DNA from: Raphanus sativus
Lineage: Eukaryota > Streptophyta > Magnoliopsida > Brassicales > Brassicaceae
Reading direction: 5' to 3'
NCBI RefSeq assembly: GCF_000801105.2
Contig: NC_079516.1
Span: 17,638,998 to 17,702,997, forward strand
Length of the DNA stretch: 64,000 bases
Shown here piece by piece: positions 12,101 through 22,969 of the stretch. How positions within the stretch are numbered: the first letter of the stretch is position 1; each line of letters opens with the position of its first letter. The position numbers were made by a program, and so were the translations under genes. The notes under the pieces were generated by a model, which worked only from the letters and a program-made list of their open reading frames with translations, ran no database searches and was not told the origin of the DNA.

Positions 12101-13265
12101 TACTCATCTGCGGCATATACCTCACATCTGTAAGTATAATTTCCATCCCATCAGAGTTTAGAATCTTGATGCTTCCGATTCCTTTTACTTCACACTGAGT
12201 ATTGTTTGCCATGAGGACCCTTCCTCCATTAACTTCTTTGAAATCAAACAATACATCCCTTTGTGGCGTGATATGAAATGAACAACCTGAATCAAGAATC
12301 CATTCTAGCTTAGAATCATGGGTGCTAACTGTTAGGACTAGAGGCTGCTTCCGTTCTGAAACTGTGTTTGCTGAATCATTAGACTCTTGTGACTTGTTTT
12401 GTCTCTGAGGACACTCACGCTTCCAATGTCCTTCTTTTTTACAGATAAAACAGGCTGTCTTCCCTTCTCTGTTGGCTCTAGGCTTGGACTGAGCACGTGA
12501 GCCTTGAGACTTAGATCTGCCTCTGCCAGACTGACCATTACCATTTCCACGACCGCCCCTCTTACTGGACCTTCCGCGAGACTCAACATACAAACCTTCA
12601 CTTGACTTCCCAGCTTTCCCAAGAAGACCCCTCTGCCTCAGCTCTATCTCCTTGGCATAAGCTGATGATACGACTTCTCTTACAGTGAGAGTATCCTTGC
12701 CGGTTCCATACTTCAGAGTATGAACAAGAGCTTCATACTGCGGAGGTAAACCGGTAAGTAACTGTATTGCCTAATCTTCATCACTCACTGTAATATTGAG
12801 GCTAGATAAGTCGTTGATCAACTTTAGAAAACCGTCCATGTTCTCTTCAATACTCTTAGACTCATCCATTTTGAAACTAGCGAACTGTTGCTTCAAATAG
12901 ATCCGATTAGGCAGAGTCTTGGTCTGATAGTCACGCTCTAGAGCTTTCCACATTGAATAAGCTGTAGGTTCATGCATTACTTTGCGTAGAATCATATCAC
13001 TGAGACAGGTTCCCATAAGATTTTTGACTCGTGTATCTTTGGCAACCTTTGTAGGATCAAGAACAGGATCAGATCCTTCTTCCAGTTTCTCTGACGTCTT
13101 GAAGAGAGTAGCTCCTTCCTCAAGGACTGAACCAAGCCCCTGAATCTCAAGCTGACCAAGGAGCTTGTACTTCCACATCCCAAAGTCTCCCTTTCCGTCG
13201 AACTTGTCCATCTGAAAGCGACCCCGAGTGGGATCCATCTCAACCTTATCCTTATCCTTCTCCAT
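9103..13265 (-). pseudogene. Copia 1 gag-pol polyprotein gene, three disabling lesions
   Basis: Start MEKDKDKVEMDPTRGRF at 13265. Domains in order: gag (UBN2-like, ALERDYQTKTLPNRIYL), CCHC knuckle CFICKKEGHWKREC, protease-like WILDSGCSFHIT, integrase HHCC (HSRLGHIS, CESCVLGK) and DDE core (HSDLWGS, TDNGLELC), RT LLLYVDDMLIAS, and RNase H ending NPADFLTK. Lesions seen: TAG at 12771-12773 where related copies have CAG; a one-base frameshift near 11235-11245 just after the integrase core; TGA at 11014-11016 before the RT block. The copy cannot make a full polyprotein. Because the LTRs are almost identical, these lesions probably predate insertion. Confidence 0.9.
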
Positions 13266-13327
13266 ACGACTCTCCCTTCAATCAATCAGCTCCACCTGAA
13301 TCAAGTAACCTCAAGCAAGCAACCACA

Positions 13328-13339
13328 GCTCTGATACCA
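13328..13339 (-). other. Copia 1 primer-binding site (initiator tRNA-Met)
   Basis: Minus-strand TGGTATCAGAGC lies 2 nt inside the 5' LTR (13342). This is the canonical complement of the plant initiator Met tRNA 3' end. Confidence 0.9.
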
Positions 13340-13341
13340 CT

Positions 13342-13970
13342 TGTTGGTTATTTCTTATGCTTATCTTGATTCAAAACTCAGGTTTAGTATCTGTTTGCTA
13401 ATCGATTCGTTTGTTTGTGCAGATGATCAAACACAAAAAAAGAAATGCAAAAGACGATTGTTCACCCGGACTTCGTTGCCTAATGTCCGGGGAGGGATCG
13501 GTACCCTCAATTTCACTAGAATCAGTATGGAGCTTCGGTAACAACTTGTACAACAGAGATCTAGATACAACGAAATAGTCTTGTGCACTGTTACCTCCGA
13601 AATATACCACGGATAATCGGATCCTCGGCTAGATCAACGTTGGAGACTCCTCACCACCGTCTCCTATTGAAATAGCTACCGGTAAAGCTCTCCTTCTCTG
13701 ATTCTCTTCTCGTGAAGCTCTCTCTCTCGTCTGACTTCTTCTCTCTCTCTCTCTGTTTCCAGATCTCGCGAGTGAAGAAGATGAAGATCGTTGTGGCCGT
13801 TATATCAGTTATAACGGCCTCTCCTCATCTATCTCTCTCAAGACGACGTCGCAATGGAACGGGCTTAAGTGATCACGCAAGTCCAGCTCGATCACTCAAT
13901 CTCAGCTGACTAAAGTCGAGGCCCACTCAGAAAGGCCCAACTAGAAGAAGCTGAAACCCAAAAGCCCACA
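13342..13970 (-). repeat. Copia 1, 5' LTR (right)
   Basis: 629 bp, matching 7808-8436. As the 5' LTR of a minus-strand element it should hold the promoter. Target duplication ACAAC follows at 13971. Confidence 0.93.
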
Positions 13971-14273
13971 ACAACGTGGAGTGGACGATAGCGGAGATGT
14001 TGAATAATCCTGAGATTCTTGAGAAAGCCACTAATGAATTAGACGTGGTAGTTGGCAAAAACAGACTTGTGCAAGAATCAGACATACCACAACTCAACTA
14101 CATCAAAGCTTGTAGTAGAGAATCTTTCCGGCTTCACCCTACTAATGCCTTCATGCCTCCTCATGTAGCCCGACAAGATACTACGCTTGCTGGTTATTTC
14201 ATTCCTAAAGGTAAAATCATTTGTTTTATTATTATTATATATATATATATATATTTTTTTTTTTGTGTGTGTG

Positions 14274-15453
14274 TAGGGGTGTCAAAATGGGTCAAATGGG
14301 TCAACCCAACCCATAACCCAAATGGATTAACTATTAATGGGTCATGGGTCAATCCAACATATTTATTAAATGGGTTGAGTTGATCCATGACCCATTAAAT
14401 TAAATGGATCAGATGGATTAATGGTTGACCCATGAATCCAACATCTTTATAATGAACTATTTTTAAGTTAAGACTAAATAGATCGAATTAAGACATAAGT
14501 TAAGTTTAAGACCAAGTTAATCAAATTAAAATTTTATTTTTCCAGTTTTTGCGGAAATTTGCGTTTTTCAGGTTTCGGCAGAAAATTACGTTATTCCAAT
14601 TTTGGCAAAAATTAGGTTTTCCGGTTTTGGCGGGAAATTGCATTTTTCCGGTTTTTGCAGAAAATTACGTTTTCCCGGTTTTGCAAAAAATTGCATTTTT
14701 GGGTCTTCGCGGGAAATTGCGTTTTTCCGGTTTTGGCGGGAAATTACGTTTTTCGGTTTTGACAGGAAAATTGCGTTTTGCCGATTTTGACGGGAAATTG
14801 TGTTTTCCGGTTTCGGCGGGAAGTTGCGTTTTTCCGGTTTTGGCGGAAAATTGTGTTTTTCCGGTTTTGACGGGAAATTGCGTTTTTCCGGTTTTGGCGG
14901 GAAATTGTATTTTTCGGTTTTGGCGGGAAATTGCATTTGCCGGTTTAGACGAGAAATTGCGTTTTCCGGTTTTGGCGGGAAATTGCGTTTTTCCGGTTTT
15001 GACGAGAAATTGCGTTTTCCGGTTTTGACGAGAAATTGCGTTTCCGGTGAAAATTTTGTTTTTCTAATTTTTGCGGAAAATTGCGTTTTCCGGCTTTGGC
15101 GGGAAATTACGTTTTTCCGGTTTTGGCGGAAAATTGTTTTTTTTTACTATTTTGGTGGGAAATTGCATTTTCGGTTTTGGCGGGAAATTATATTTTCCAT
15201 TTTTTTTGTGGAAAATGTATTTTTGTGATTTTGACCTTTTTTTTTTAATTAAAAACCAAATAGGTTAGAGTTGATCCAACCCAATAGACCTATTTAACTT
15301 GTTAACCCATTAACTTGTTAATTCATTAAACTGTTAACCCATTAACTTGTTAACCCATCAACCCATTGGATCAAAAATAAACAATTCATTTGGGTTAATG
15401 GGTCAATTTGGATTGGGTCAACCCATGGGTCATGATCCATTTTGACACCCCTA
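14274..15453. mobile_element. Non-autonomous hAT-like element carrying a minisatellite
   Basis: Inverted ends TAGGGGTGTCAAAATGG at 14274 and, as reverse complement, ending at 15453. Subterminal regions are rich in GGGTCAACCC and AATGGGT motifs. The flanking 8-bp TGTGTGTG (14266-14273 and 15454-15461) fits a hAT target duplication, although it lies in a TG run and could be chance. The element sits in intron 2 of the P450 and has no transposase. Confidence 0.75.
14530..15215. repeat. Minisatellite, 26-27-bp unit TTTTCCGGTTTTGGCGGGAA, about 25 diverged copies
   Basis: Repeated variants of GGCGGGAAATTGCGTTTTTC fill the middle of the hAT-like element. Because the unit is often 27 bp, long frames stay open on both strands and give apparent proteins of 9-residue repeats (FPVLAGNCV). 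I treat those as artefacts. Confidence 0.85.
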
Positions 15454-15650
15454 TGTGTGTGTATATATAGATAATAGGTGTTTTTCTGCACCATGTGCAG
15501 TAAACAAAATTTAAAATATTTTTTAACAGACAAATATCATAATTTTTTTTTCTTGTCAATATTTTTATATAAATTTGATTTAACTGGACACTAAAATTAA
15601 GATAAAAACAATTTTGTTTATTTTGAATTATATTTAAAAATGTGTATGTA

Positions 15651-16700
15651 AAATTTTATAATTGTCAAAAATTAAAATTAAAAATATTTATAAAATCTGT
15701 AGATATATATAAGAAACTAATGATTTACGATTTAGTTTGATTTTATGATTTAATTTTTATAGTTTTATTTTGTGAAAATGATTGTAGAGAAAACATGTGG
15801 AAAAATCAATTCTCAGATATAGTCTAGGGGATGTAAAATTTCATAATTGTCAAAAATTAAAATTAAAAAATATTTATAAAATCTGTAGATATATATAAGA
15901 AACTAATGATTTTACGATTTAATTTGATTTTATGATTTAATTTTTATAGTTTTCTAAAAATATGTATATATTTTTGAAATATTTTTAATTTAAATGATAT
16001 TTCAAAATTTGAAATGCCATAATTGAATATATTTATTTAATAATGATTTATGAGTTATTACCATATTTTAAAAAGTCCAAAAATATAAATCGAAAATAAA
16101 TGTAATATATGAGTTATTACCATATTTTAAAAAGTGCACCAAAAATATAAATTAACATTAAATATAATTTTCCATGTCATATTAATCTATAAGACATGTC
16201 ATCAATTTTAGTAGCCATGTCATATTATTTTGTGAGAATGATTATAGAGAAGACATGTGGCAAAATCACTTCTCAAATATAGTCTAGGGGAAATTTGTAG
16301 ATATATATAAGAAACTATTGATTTTACGATTTAATTTGATTTTATGACTTAATTTTTATAGTTTTCTAAAAATATGTATATATTTTTGAAATATTTTTAA
16401 CTTAAATGATATTTCAAAATTTGAAATTCCATAATTGAATATATTTATTTTAATAATGATTTATGAGTTATTACCATATTTAAAAAAATCCAAAAATATA
16501 AATCGAAAATAAATGTAATATATGAGTTATTACCTTATTTTAAAATGTTTACCAAAAATATAAATTAACATATATAATTTTCCATGTCATATTAATCTAT
16601 AAGACATGTCATCAATTTTAGTAGTCATATCATATTATTTTGTGAGAATGATTATAGAGAAGACATTTGGTAAAATCACTTCTCAAATATAGTCTAGGGG
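15651..16700. repeat. AT-rich direct repeat, three copies, 410-460-bp period
   Basis: Each copy ends AATATAGTCTAGGGG or close to it (ends at 15830, 16290 and 16700). Copies share GTAGATATATATAAGAAACT, a TTTACGATTTAATTTGATTT block and ATGAGTTATTACCATATTTT. The first copy is partial. There is no coding potential; these are probably decayed transposon repeats inside P450 intron 2. Confidence 0.65.
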
Positions 16701-17379
16701 ATATATGGTCAGAGGCGGAGCCAAATGCTAATGCAAAGTAAAATAAAAATTTTGTTCAAATATAATAAAATATAGTGTGTGAAAAAAATATATATAATAA
16801 AATATAGTGTGTGAAAAAAGGAAACATTAGAAAAAAGGAAACATTAGAAAATGCAATCTGACATATATATATTTTTTTTACTAAGCAAACTGACATGTTC
16901 CTGCTATATATTCACTTATCTTAAGCGAATATTCACTTGGCAACAAGGCACCAATCATCAAACAAGTATTAAAAGGGGAATATAGTCCTCAGATAGAGTG
17001 TCCACGTCAGTCAAGAAAATCAACCAATAGGAAACCTGTTTTTAGCCACGTCACACCGGGTTGGGCTTCTCAGTTTTCTTGATCTGTAAAATGTCTGTTT
17101 TCTTTTTGGCCCATAGGCCCAGTCGGAAAGAAACGGTGAATCCCTTCGAAAAATCTGTTTAGTCTTCAATCGTCGATATATCCTCCGACTCTTCCACTTC
17201 ATGTTCTCCACTGTATGATTTTTCTACGTTTCATTCTCAATTAATGACAATGTTGAAGTTATTCTTCAATGTTTCGTTCCACCACCCCTTGATGCTTCTC
17301 CTATATAAAACTCTTTCTCTGAACCTAAATTCATCCTGAATCAAAAAAAAAACTATTCTGCAGAAATTACTTCTAGGCC

Positions 17380-19248
17380 ATGAAATTCACCACGCAGTCT
17401 CATCTTACCACCAACAAATCTCCTGTCGTCATGTATTTCAAAGACATCTCATCAGGACAATCTGAATCAGAGCTCCGGTTAGTCCGTTTCTGGGAGGCAA
17501 GAAACATTGCTAAAGGTGGGACCTTTATTGGGTTGGAACTCCTCCTCATTGATGAACAGGTATGAGTTCTTATCTGCAATTACCTTCTGTTGTTGTTTAA
17601 ACCGGTCTCCCTAAAACCAATTGATTTCTACTCCGACAGAAGACGGTGATGCAAGGTTTCGTCTCCTCTCCAACATACCTGCCTCATCTCAAAGCATGGA
17701 CAACTTTGAGGCTTCATAATTGACGCTGCTCAAAGCAAGGATATTTATCGAGTTGCTGATCAGAGTTTAACAGTTTCTTTCTCGCACACTCTGTTCTCTC
17801 CAGCCTTGATGACATCTACCTCTGTTTTGCTCCAGACAGGTTCAGGTTCCATCCAATTTCCAAGCTAACTGTGGTCTCAGGGGTGACCTCTACGGTAATC
17901 TGTCTTATTTATAAAAAAAAAAAATTCACCTTAATTTGTTTCTCTGAGTGTTGATTCAAACTTGAAATAAACCGTGTCAATGTTCTCAGTTTATGATTTT
18001 TCCTTTGTAAATTAGACTTTCATTGCTGATAACTCATCAAGTTCAGGTTAATGTCTTACATTAATTTAGTTTGCTCTTCACGCGGCCTCTATATCCATGA
18101 TTGATAGTTTCTAAAAAAAATTAAGTTGCATTTGTTTGCTCATATCTCATAAAGTTCATGTTGATGTCTAACATAGAATTTCGTTGCAGTTCAAGTACTC
18201 TGTGTTCATCTTGACTTTATGAATTTTTGGCCATTCATGAAACAGTGTCACTAACATGTGTTTCGAAAGCTCTAACCAAAAATAGGTAATTTAGTTAAAG
18301 ATGTCCAGCCCACAATTGACTACATAAACTGGTTAGTAATTTTAGAGACAATAGTGTTGTGTTTGTCACTTTCAAGTAATGTTCTATTCAGTCTCTCTTG
18401 AGTGAACCTGGCAAACCTTTTGTTTTGTAAATTGTCTCAGGTTGAGTTCTAACCTAGAGATTGCTAAGCGGGTTATGCATATGAGATTACTAGGGCTGAG
18501 ATAATGACAATTGGGCAAATATTTGATTACATCAAACATGAATATGCCAAAGTAAAATAAGAGCTTAAGATAGCTCTGTAAAAAAGAAGCCTGTCATGTA
18601 AATAACTATCTTTTAACCTGTCACAGGAAGCTCTTTTCGTCTGCATGGCCATTAGTCACATTTGATGATGTTTAGCATGACACTTCGTGGTATTGTATTG
18701 CCTGCAGCGGTTGTAAAAGTAAGGCCACCAGAGGCCTTTCTTCGTTGATGTGCGCTAAGTGTGTCAACACTAACGTTGCTGGTGTAGAAAAGTATGAACT
18801 CTAACCTCACAACTTCATGTTTAATCATTTTAGAATTTGGTATTTGTGTTCTTTTCTTTGCAGGTACCTTGCGAAGATCTATGTCTACAACAATAATGAA
18901 CAGGCTGTTTTCGTCTTACTTAGTGATGCAGGACATGAGTTGACAGGGAAGGGTGCTGCAGAATTGGTTGACAACTACTCTGAGGTAACTAGCCATCAAC
19001 TTAAAACCTTCTCCCATTTCATTAAAACTCACTTTATTCCTCCTTGAAATTTTTTAGGCTAATCAAGAACTTGGTGCTGGTCATGAGATTACTGTCCCCA
19101 GGCTTTAATCCACACAATTGGAAAAACACATAATTTCAGGATCAAGGTGTCTGACTACAACATCACAGGCAAGATCCAAGTTATAACTGTTACTAAGATT
19201 GTCTCACCAGAAGTTCTGCCATCTGTACCAACTCCACTTGAATGTTGA
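17380..19248 (+). pseudogene. Replication protein A 70-kDa (RPA1)-like pseudogene of Helitron type
   Basis: Exon 17380-17559 reads to LRLVRFWEARNIAKGGTFIG, the N-terminal OB fold of the RPA1-like proteins encoded by plant Helitrons. The next block (from 17640) gives VMQGFVSSPTYLPHLK, then a frameshift near 17720. From about 18690 the C-terminal zinc/OB domain follows: CSGCKSKATRG, CAKCVN, KYLAKIYVYNNNEQAVFVLL, GHEITVP, TGKIQVITVTKI, with TGA ending at 19248. The middle OB fold is decayed or deleted (17900-18690 reads as intron-like DNA). A TATA-like CTATATAAAAC lies near 17300. The sequence sits in P450 intron 2 upstream of a Helitron 3' end at 21077, so it probably belonged to an autonomous Helitron whose RepHel gene is gone. 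Confidence 0.75.
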
Positions 19249-21048
19249 ATCCCACTTGATGCAGGGGATGAAGTTGATGGGTGCCTTCTGCAAGTGTAGT
19301 TTGTGCATCTTCTAAGAGCTGTGGATCCATTGCTGATTAGTAAAATGAAGTTATATATTGTGTAATGTAGCTTTAGCAGAAAGAAATGGGAATATATTTG
19401 TATGTCGTAGCTAGCATAGGATTCAAGTGAGATAAGTAATTTTATTGTGTTTGATCATTTGTAGTAGCTTTTTTCTATGACGAGTAATTTTTTGTGCTCA
19501 TCTTTTTTTTTTTGCTAGGAAAGATACTTTTCCCAACAACTTATATCAAGATATTGCTGTGTAGTAAGAAGTGACTTGCGAAGTTCTTTCTTAACTCTCG
19601 CAGACTCACTAAAGCTTTGTTTATAATTCATGTAGTCACATTGTTTTTCTTATTCTCAAAACAAATACGCCAGAGTCGGGAAATTGAAATATATCACTTT
19701 TGTTCATGATGAGTTCGGATGCGATCATACATGGCGTCGGGATTTCCATTTTGCTGAAGAGAAGTCTTTGTTTGGGATAATCACCTTGATTTAAAACTCA
19801 TATCTGATTTTAAGTGATTATATGATATAACTTATCGTGGATGATTGATTGGTCTTTATCTCACTTTTAACTTTATTTATTTTTAAATCATCAAATTTAC
19901 TGATCATGAGTAAGTTTTGGTCTTATAATTCAAAGTTAACATCAAACTTGACTGACTTTTGCCAATTGTTAGTTAGTTTTATTTATAAAGCTACATCAAA
20001 AAGAATAAACTATTTTTTTTTCTTATGTAATGAAAAATTATGTATAGTATCAAATAAATTAGATAATTATATGTAAAATTTATTACTATTTAGATACTAA
20101 TTTTTAAAATTATTTATATATACATATATATATACATCTATAATTTTTTTTACCTTTGAATAATTTTATAAAATATAAGTTTTAAAATAACATAAATATC
20201 ATTTATATATTAAATTAAATAATAGCTTCATAATTTATTTATGTTTACTAATATAATTATTTTAGTTGATGTAAAATAATTATTTTCTATATATTACATA
20301 CCTCACACATTTATTTTAAGATATCTACCACTAAAATCTTGCAGCTATAATCTTTGTGGGAAAAAAAATATATAAAAAAATTTAGAGTTACATCCAAATT
20401 ATTGACATCATAAATTTTACATCTAAACTTTTACAGTTACAATCCAACCAATCATAACCTAAATTCTCAGGTAATTAACCAAATCTAAATAAATACAAAA
20501 TAAAAACAACAATTTCTTGACAGAGTTCTACTTCAATAAGCGTACATATTTTCACATACAATAATTTAAATTTTTTAAAAATATAACAAAATGCTCAATT
20601 GTTGGGTTTAAATTAATTTGAACGCTTTTTAAATTTTACATATTAATCTCATACTAAAAACTACTTTTAGTGTTACACACTGCCGACATTGTTTCTTCTG
20701 ATTTTTTTATTTTATGTTCATACTTCTCTATGTAAAATCACAAATTTCTGAAATAAATATCTATTATTTTTTTTCACTTTTTTGATATATTCAAAAATCA
20801 TAACACTAATTCGCTTTTTTTCTTGCAAATATTAAACTCATGAAAGATGTGTTGTAAATAGGTCTAAAATTTGCTGTAAATATGGTTTAAGGTCAAAAAG
20901 AACATCAACAAAACATTAATTGAAGGATAACTAGGTCTCTACCTATTTTCCATGCTCAAACTTTGTAAATTAGTACTCTTTAGGATAAACTTATCAAATG
21001 ATAGCATATATTTATATAAAACTTAAAAGAAAATTATATAACCAAATA
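19249..21048. other. AT-rich Helitron interior / intron DNA, no gene
   Basis: No coding region beyond chance. The stretch is very AT-rich and is bounded on the right by the Helitron terminal hairpin. Confidence 0.6.
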
Positions 21049-21077
21049 ATCCGCGCGTAGCGCGGATAGGGATCTAG
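21049..21077 (+). mobile_element. Helitron 3' terminus (hairpin plus CTAG)
   Basis: A perfect 8-bp stem ATCCGCGC/GCGCGGAT with a 3-nt loop (21049-21067) is followed by ATAGGGAT-type spacing and CTAG (21074-21077), then a flanking T. This is the classic Helitron end. The matching TC start was not located; the RPA pseudogene lies inside the likely extent. Confidence 0.85.
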
Positions 21078-21119
21078 TTTACATAAGAAGATAACAAAGA
21101 GAGTACTATAAAAAAAGAA

Positions 21120-22924
21120 GGAAGAGTAATATAATCGTTTCGTTATCCAATTAAGACAAAAATGACGACGAATATAGCGGCGCTGTTAAACGTTATCTTG
21201 CTTTGGATATAAAATTCCGAGAAAATCTAGTCAAGCATTAAATCATTAAATAAGATAAAGTATTCCAACAAGATGTACTCGAACATTATACGACGCGTTT
21301 GATTTATCTTCTTGCAATAACAGGTAGTCAAATTCTTGTGAGCCGTCTAGGGCTTGGTCGCAATCCTAATATATGGGACGAGCCTAACGTGTTCAAGCCA
21401 GAGCGCCACCTTGCTGGGCATGTTGGAAACTCAATGGACGTGACTTTGATGGAGCCTGAGATGCGGTTCGTAATATTCAGCACTGGTCGACGTGGCTGCG
21501 CAGGTACTAAAATTGGGACATCTATGACTATAATGTTGCTAGCCAGGCTTCTCCAGGGATTCGAATGGACCCTCCCTTATGATACAAGTCAAGTCGAGCT
21601 TGTTCCAGCCGATACTAACTTGTTCATGGCCAAACCTCTACTCGCATGTGCGAAACCTAGGCTGACTCCAACTTTGTATCCGAAAATTCAGGTTTAAAAT
21701 TCGGAGAAATTATTCGCTGGAAAAAAATTATCAAGATATGTTATATAGTTGAAATAAGGTTGTGTATACTACTAAAACCATGTATCCTACTACTTACGTT
21801 GTACTCTTTCGTCATCTTTATAATCCAATATTGCAATAATAAGACATTGTTATGTCAACTTAACAAGGGATATATATGTGTGTATATATATAACCATATT
21901 TTTTTGCTTTTTATTATGCTACGCTTTCTTTGAGTTTCCAAGGTTATGCGTTTTTTGATAAAATGAAACTCCAATAAAATGCGTTTTTAATACAACGAAG
22001 GATTAGGAGTTTAGCCCGGTGGTATTTCCCAAGATTAGAATAGAATATGGACTTTTGAAGTGTATTTTTATAATAAAGATTGAATATAGTAGAATAAGTG
22101 ATGTTTCGTCCAAAAAAAAGTAGAATAAGTGATGCATGACGATTGCTTTGTAAGTTTGATTCAAATTCTATATTAATGAAAACCCTTTCTTCAAAAAAGT
22201 ATAATCGTTTCGTTATTAAGACAAAAAGGACGACGAGTACAGCAGCGCTGTTTAACGTTATCCATTGATATTAAGTTCCGGAAAATATAGTCGAGCATTA
22301 AATCATTAAATGAAATATATATAGTACTCCAACTGGATGTAGTCGAACATTATATGACGTGTTTGATTAATCTTCTTGCAATAATAGGTAGTCAAATTCT
22401 TGTGAGCCGTCTAGGGCTTGGTCGCAATCCTAATATATGGGACGAGCCTAACGTATTCAAGCCAGAGCGCCACCTTGCTGGCCATGTTGGAAACTCAATG
22501 GACGTGACTTTGATGGAGCCTGAGATGCGGTACGTAATATTCAGCACCGGTCGACGTGGCTGCGCAGGTATTAAAATTGGGACATCTATGACTATAATGT
22601 TGCTAGCCAGGCTTCTCCAGGGGTTCGAATGGACCCTCCCTAATGATACAAGTCAAGTCGAGCTTTTTCCGGCGGATACTAACTTGTTCATGGCCAAACC
22701 TCTACTCGCATGTGCGAAACCTAGGCTGACTCCAACTTTGTATCCGAAAATTCAGGTCTAAAATTCGGAGAACTTATTCGCTGGAAAAAACTATCAAGAT
22801 ATGTTATAAGTGACATAAGGTTTAGTGTACTACTAAAACCATTTTGTTCGTAGTCTAATATTTACGTCGTACTCTTTCGTCATCTTTTTAATCCAATATT
22901 GCAATAATAAGATTTATTGTTATG
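21120..22924 (+). repeat. Tandem duplication of about 1.06 kb carrying the P450 last exon
   Basis: Copy A runs about 21120-21890 and copy B about 22199-22924, with B continuing at 29439 beyond the LINE. Shared blocks include ATAATCGTTTCGTTAT, AGCATTAAATCATTAAAT, the whole last exon, and the 3' flank GCAATAATAAGA. Exons are offset by 1064 bp. Non-coding parts have diverged more than the exons. Between the copies (about 21890-22199) nothing else is recognised. Confidence 0.85.
22388..22761 (+). pseudogene. Duplicated CYP79C1-like terminal exon
   Basis: Same length (374 nt) and reading phase as exon 3 at 21324-21697, with an AG acceptor (AATAATAG) and a stop at the same place. It encodes SQILVSRLGLGRNPNIW, PERHL and heme loop FSTGRRGCAG. 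Against copy A there are four residue changes seen by eye: Phe/Tyr before VIFS, Thr/Ile after GCAG, Tyr/Asn in LPYDTS, and Val/Phe before PAD. It is orphaned, since no upstream exons belong to it, but it could in principle be an alternative last exon. Confidence 0.85.
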
Positions 22925-22969
22925 GCCCTTGTTTTTTTTTTTAACATCAAAAAAAGGCTATTCTATTAC

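Larger units (their letters stand above)
7808..13970 (-). mobile_element. Ty1/copia LTR retrotransposon 1, 6163 bp, very young
   Basis: The element has 629-bp LTRs starting TGTTGG and ending CCCACA, 5-bp target duplications ACAAC (7803-7807 and 13971-13975), an initiator-Met tRNA primer site and a purine tract. Gag-pol runs on the minus strand in the order gag, protease, integrase, RT, RNase H, which defines copia. By eye the two LTRs differ by one substitution and two single-base indels. At 1.3-1.5e-8 substitutions per site per year that is well under 0.1 million years. The gag and zinc-knuckle region resemble the TNT1/Tork lineage (inference). Confidence 0.93.
6754..21697 (+). pseudogene. 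CYP79C1: Cytochrome P450 CYP79C1-like, disrupted by a copia insertion
   Basis: CYP79 enzymes are ER-anchored and turn amino acids into aldoximes, the first step of glucosinolate formation. Exon 1 (6754-7689): membrane anchor at residues 11-27 and hinge LPPGPRGWPIIGN. Exon 2 (7769-7807 plus 13976-14210): I-helix ATIDNTMNNVEW and ExxR in ESFRLHP. Exon 3 (21324-21697): PERHL and heme loop FSTGRRGCAG. Without the insert the exons join in frame to 527 aa (936+274+374 nt), close to Arabidopsis CYP79C1 (about 546 aa). A copia element (7808-13970) splits the I-helix codons, with ACAAC duplicated on both sides. Read-through meets a stop about 20 codons into the LTR, so no heme-binding protein can be made. 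Intron 2 is 7.1 kb of nested transposons. Subfamily assignment is from remembered sequence. Confidence 0.85.

Noticed and set aside
14530..15215. CRISPR-like array of regular repeats
   Set aside because: There are no unique spacers; repeats are contiguous and diverged, and this is plant DNA.
14549..15268. Long overlapping frames on both strands encoding 9-residue repeats (FPVLAGNCV / GFGGKLRFS)
   Set aside because: They follow from a 26-27-bp minisatellite whose length is close to a multiple of three. All frames are similarly open, and there is no start context or domain.
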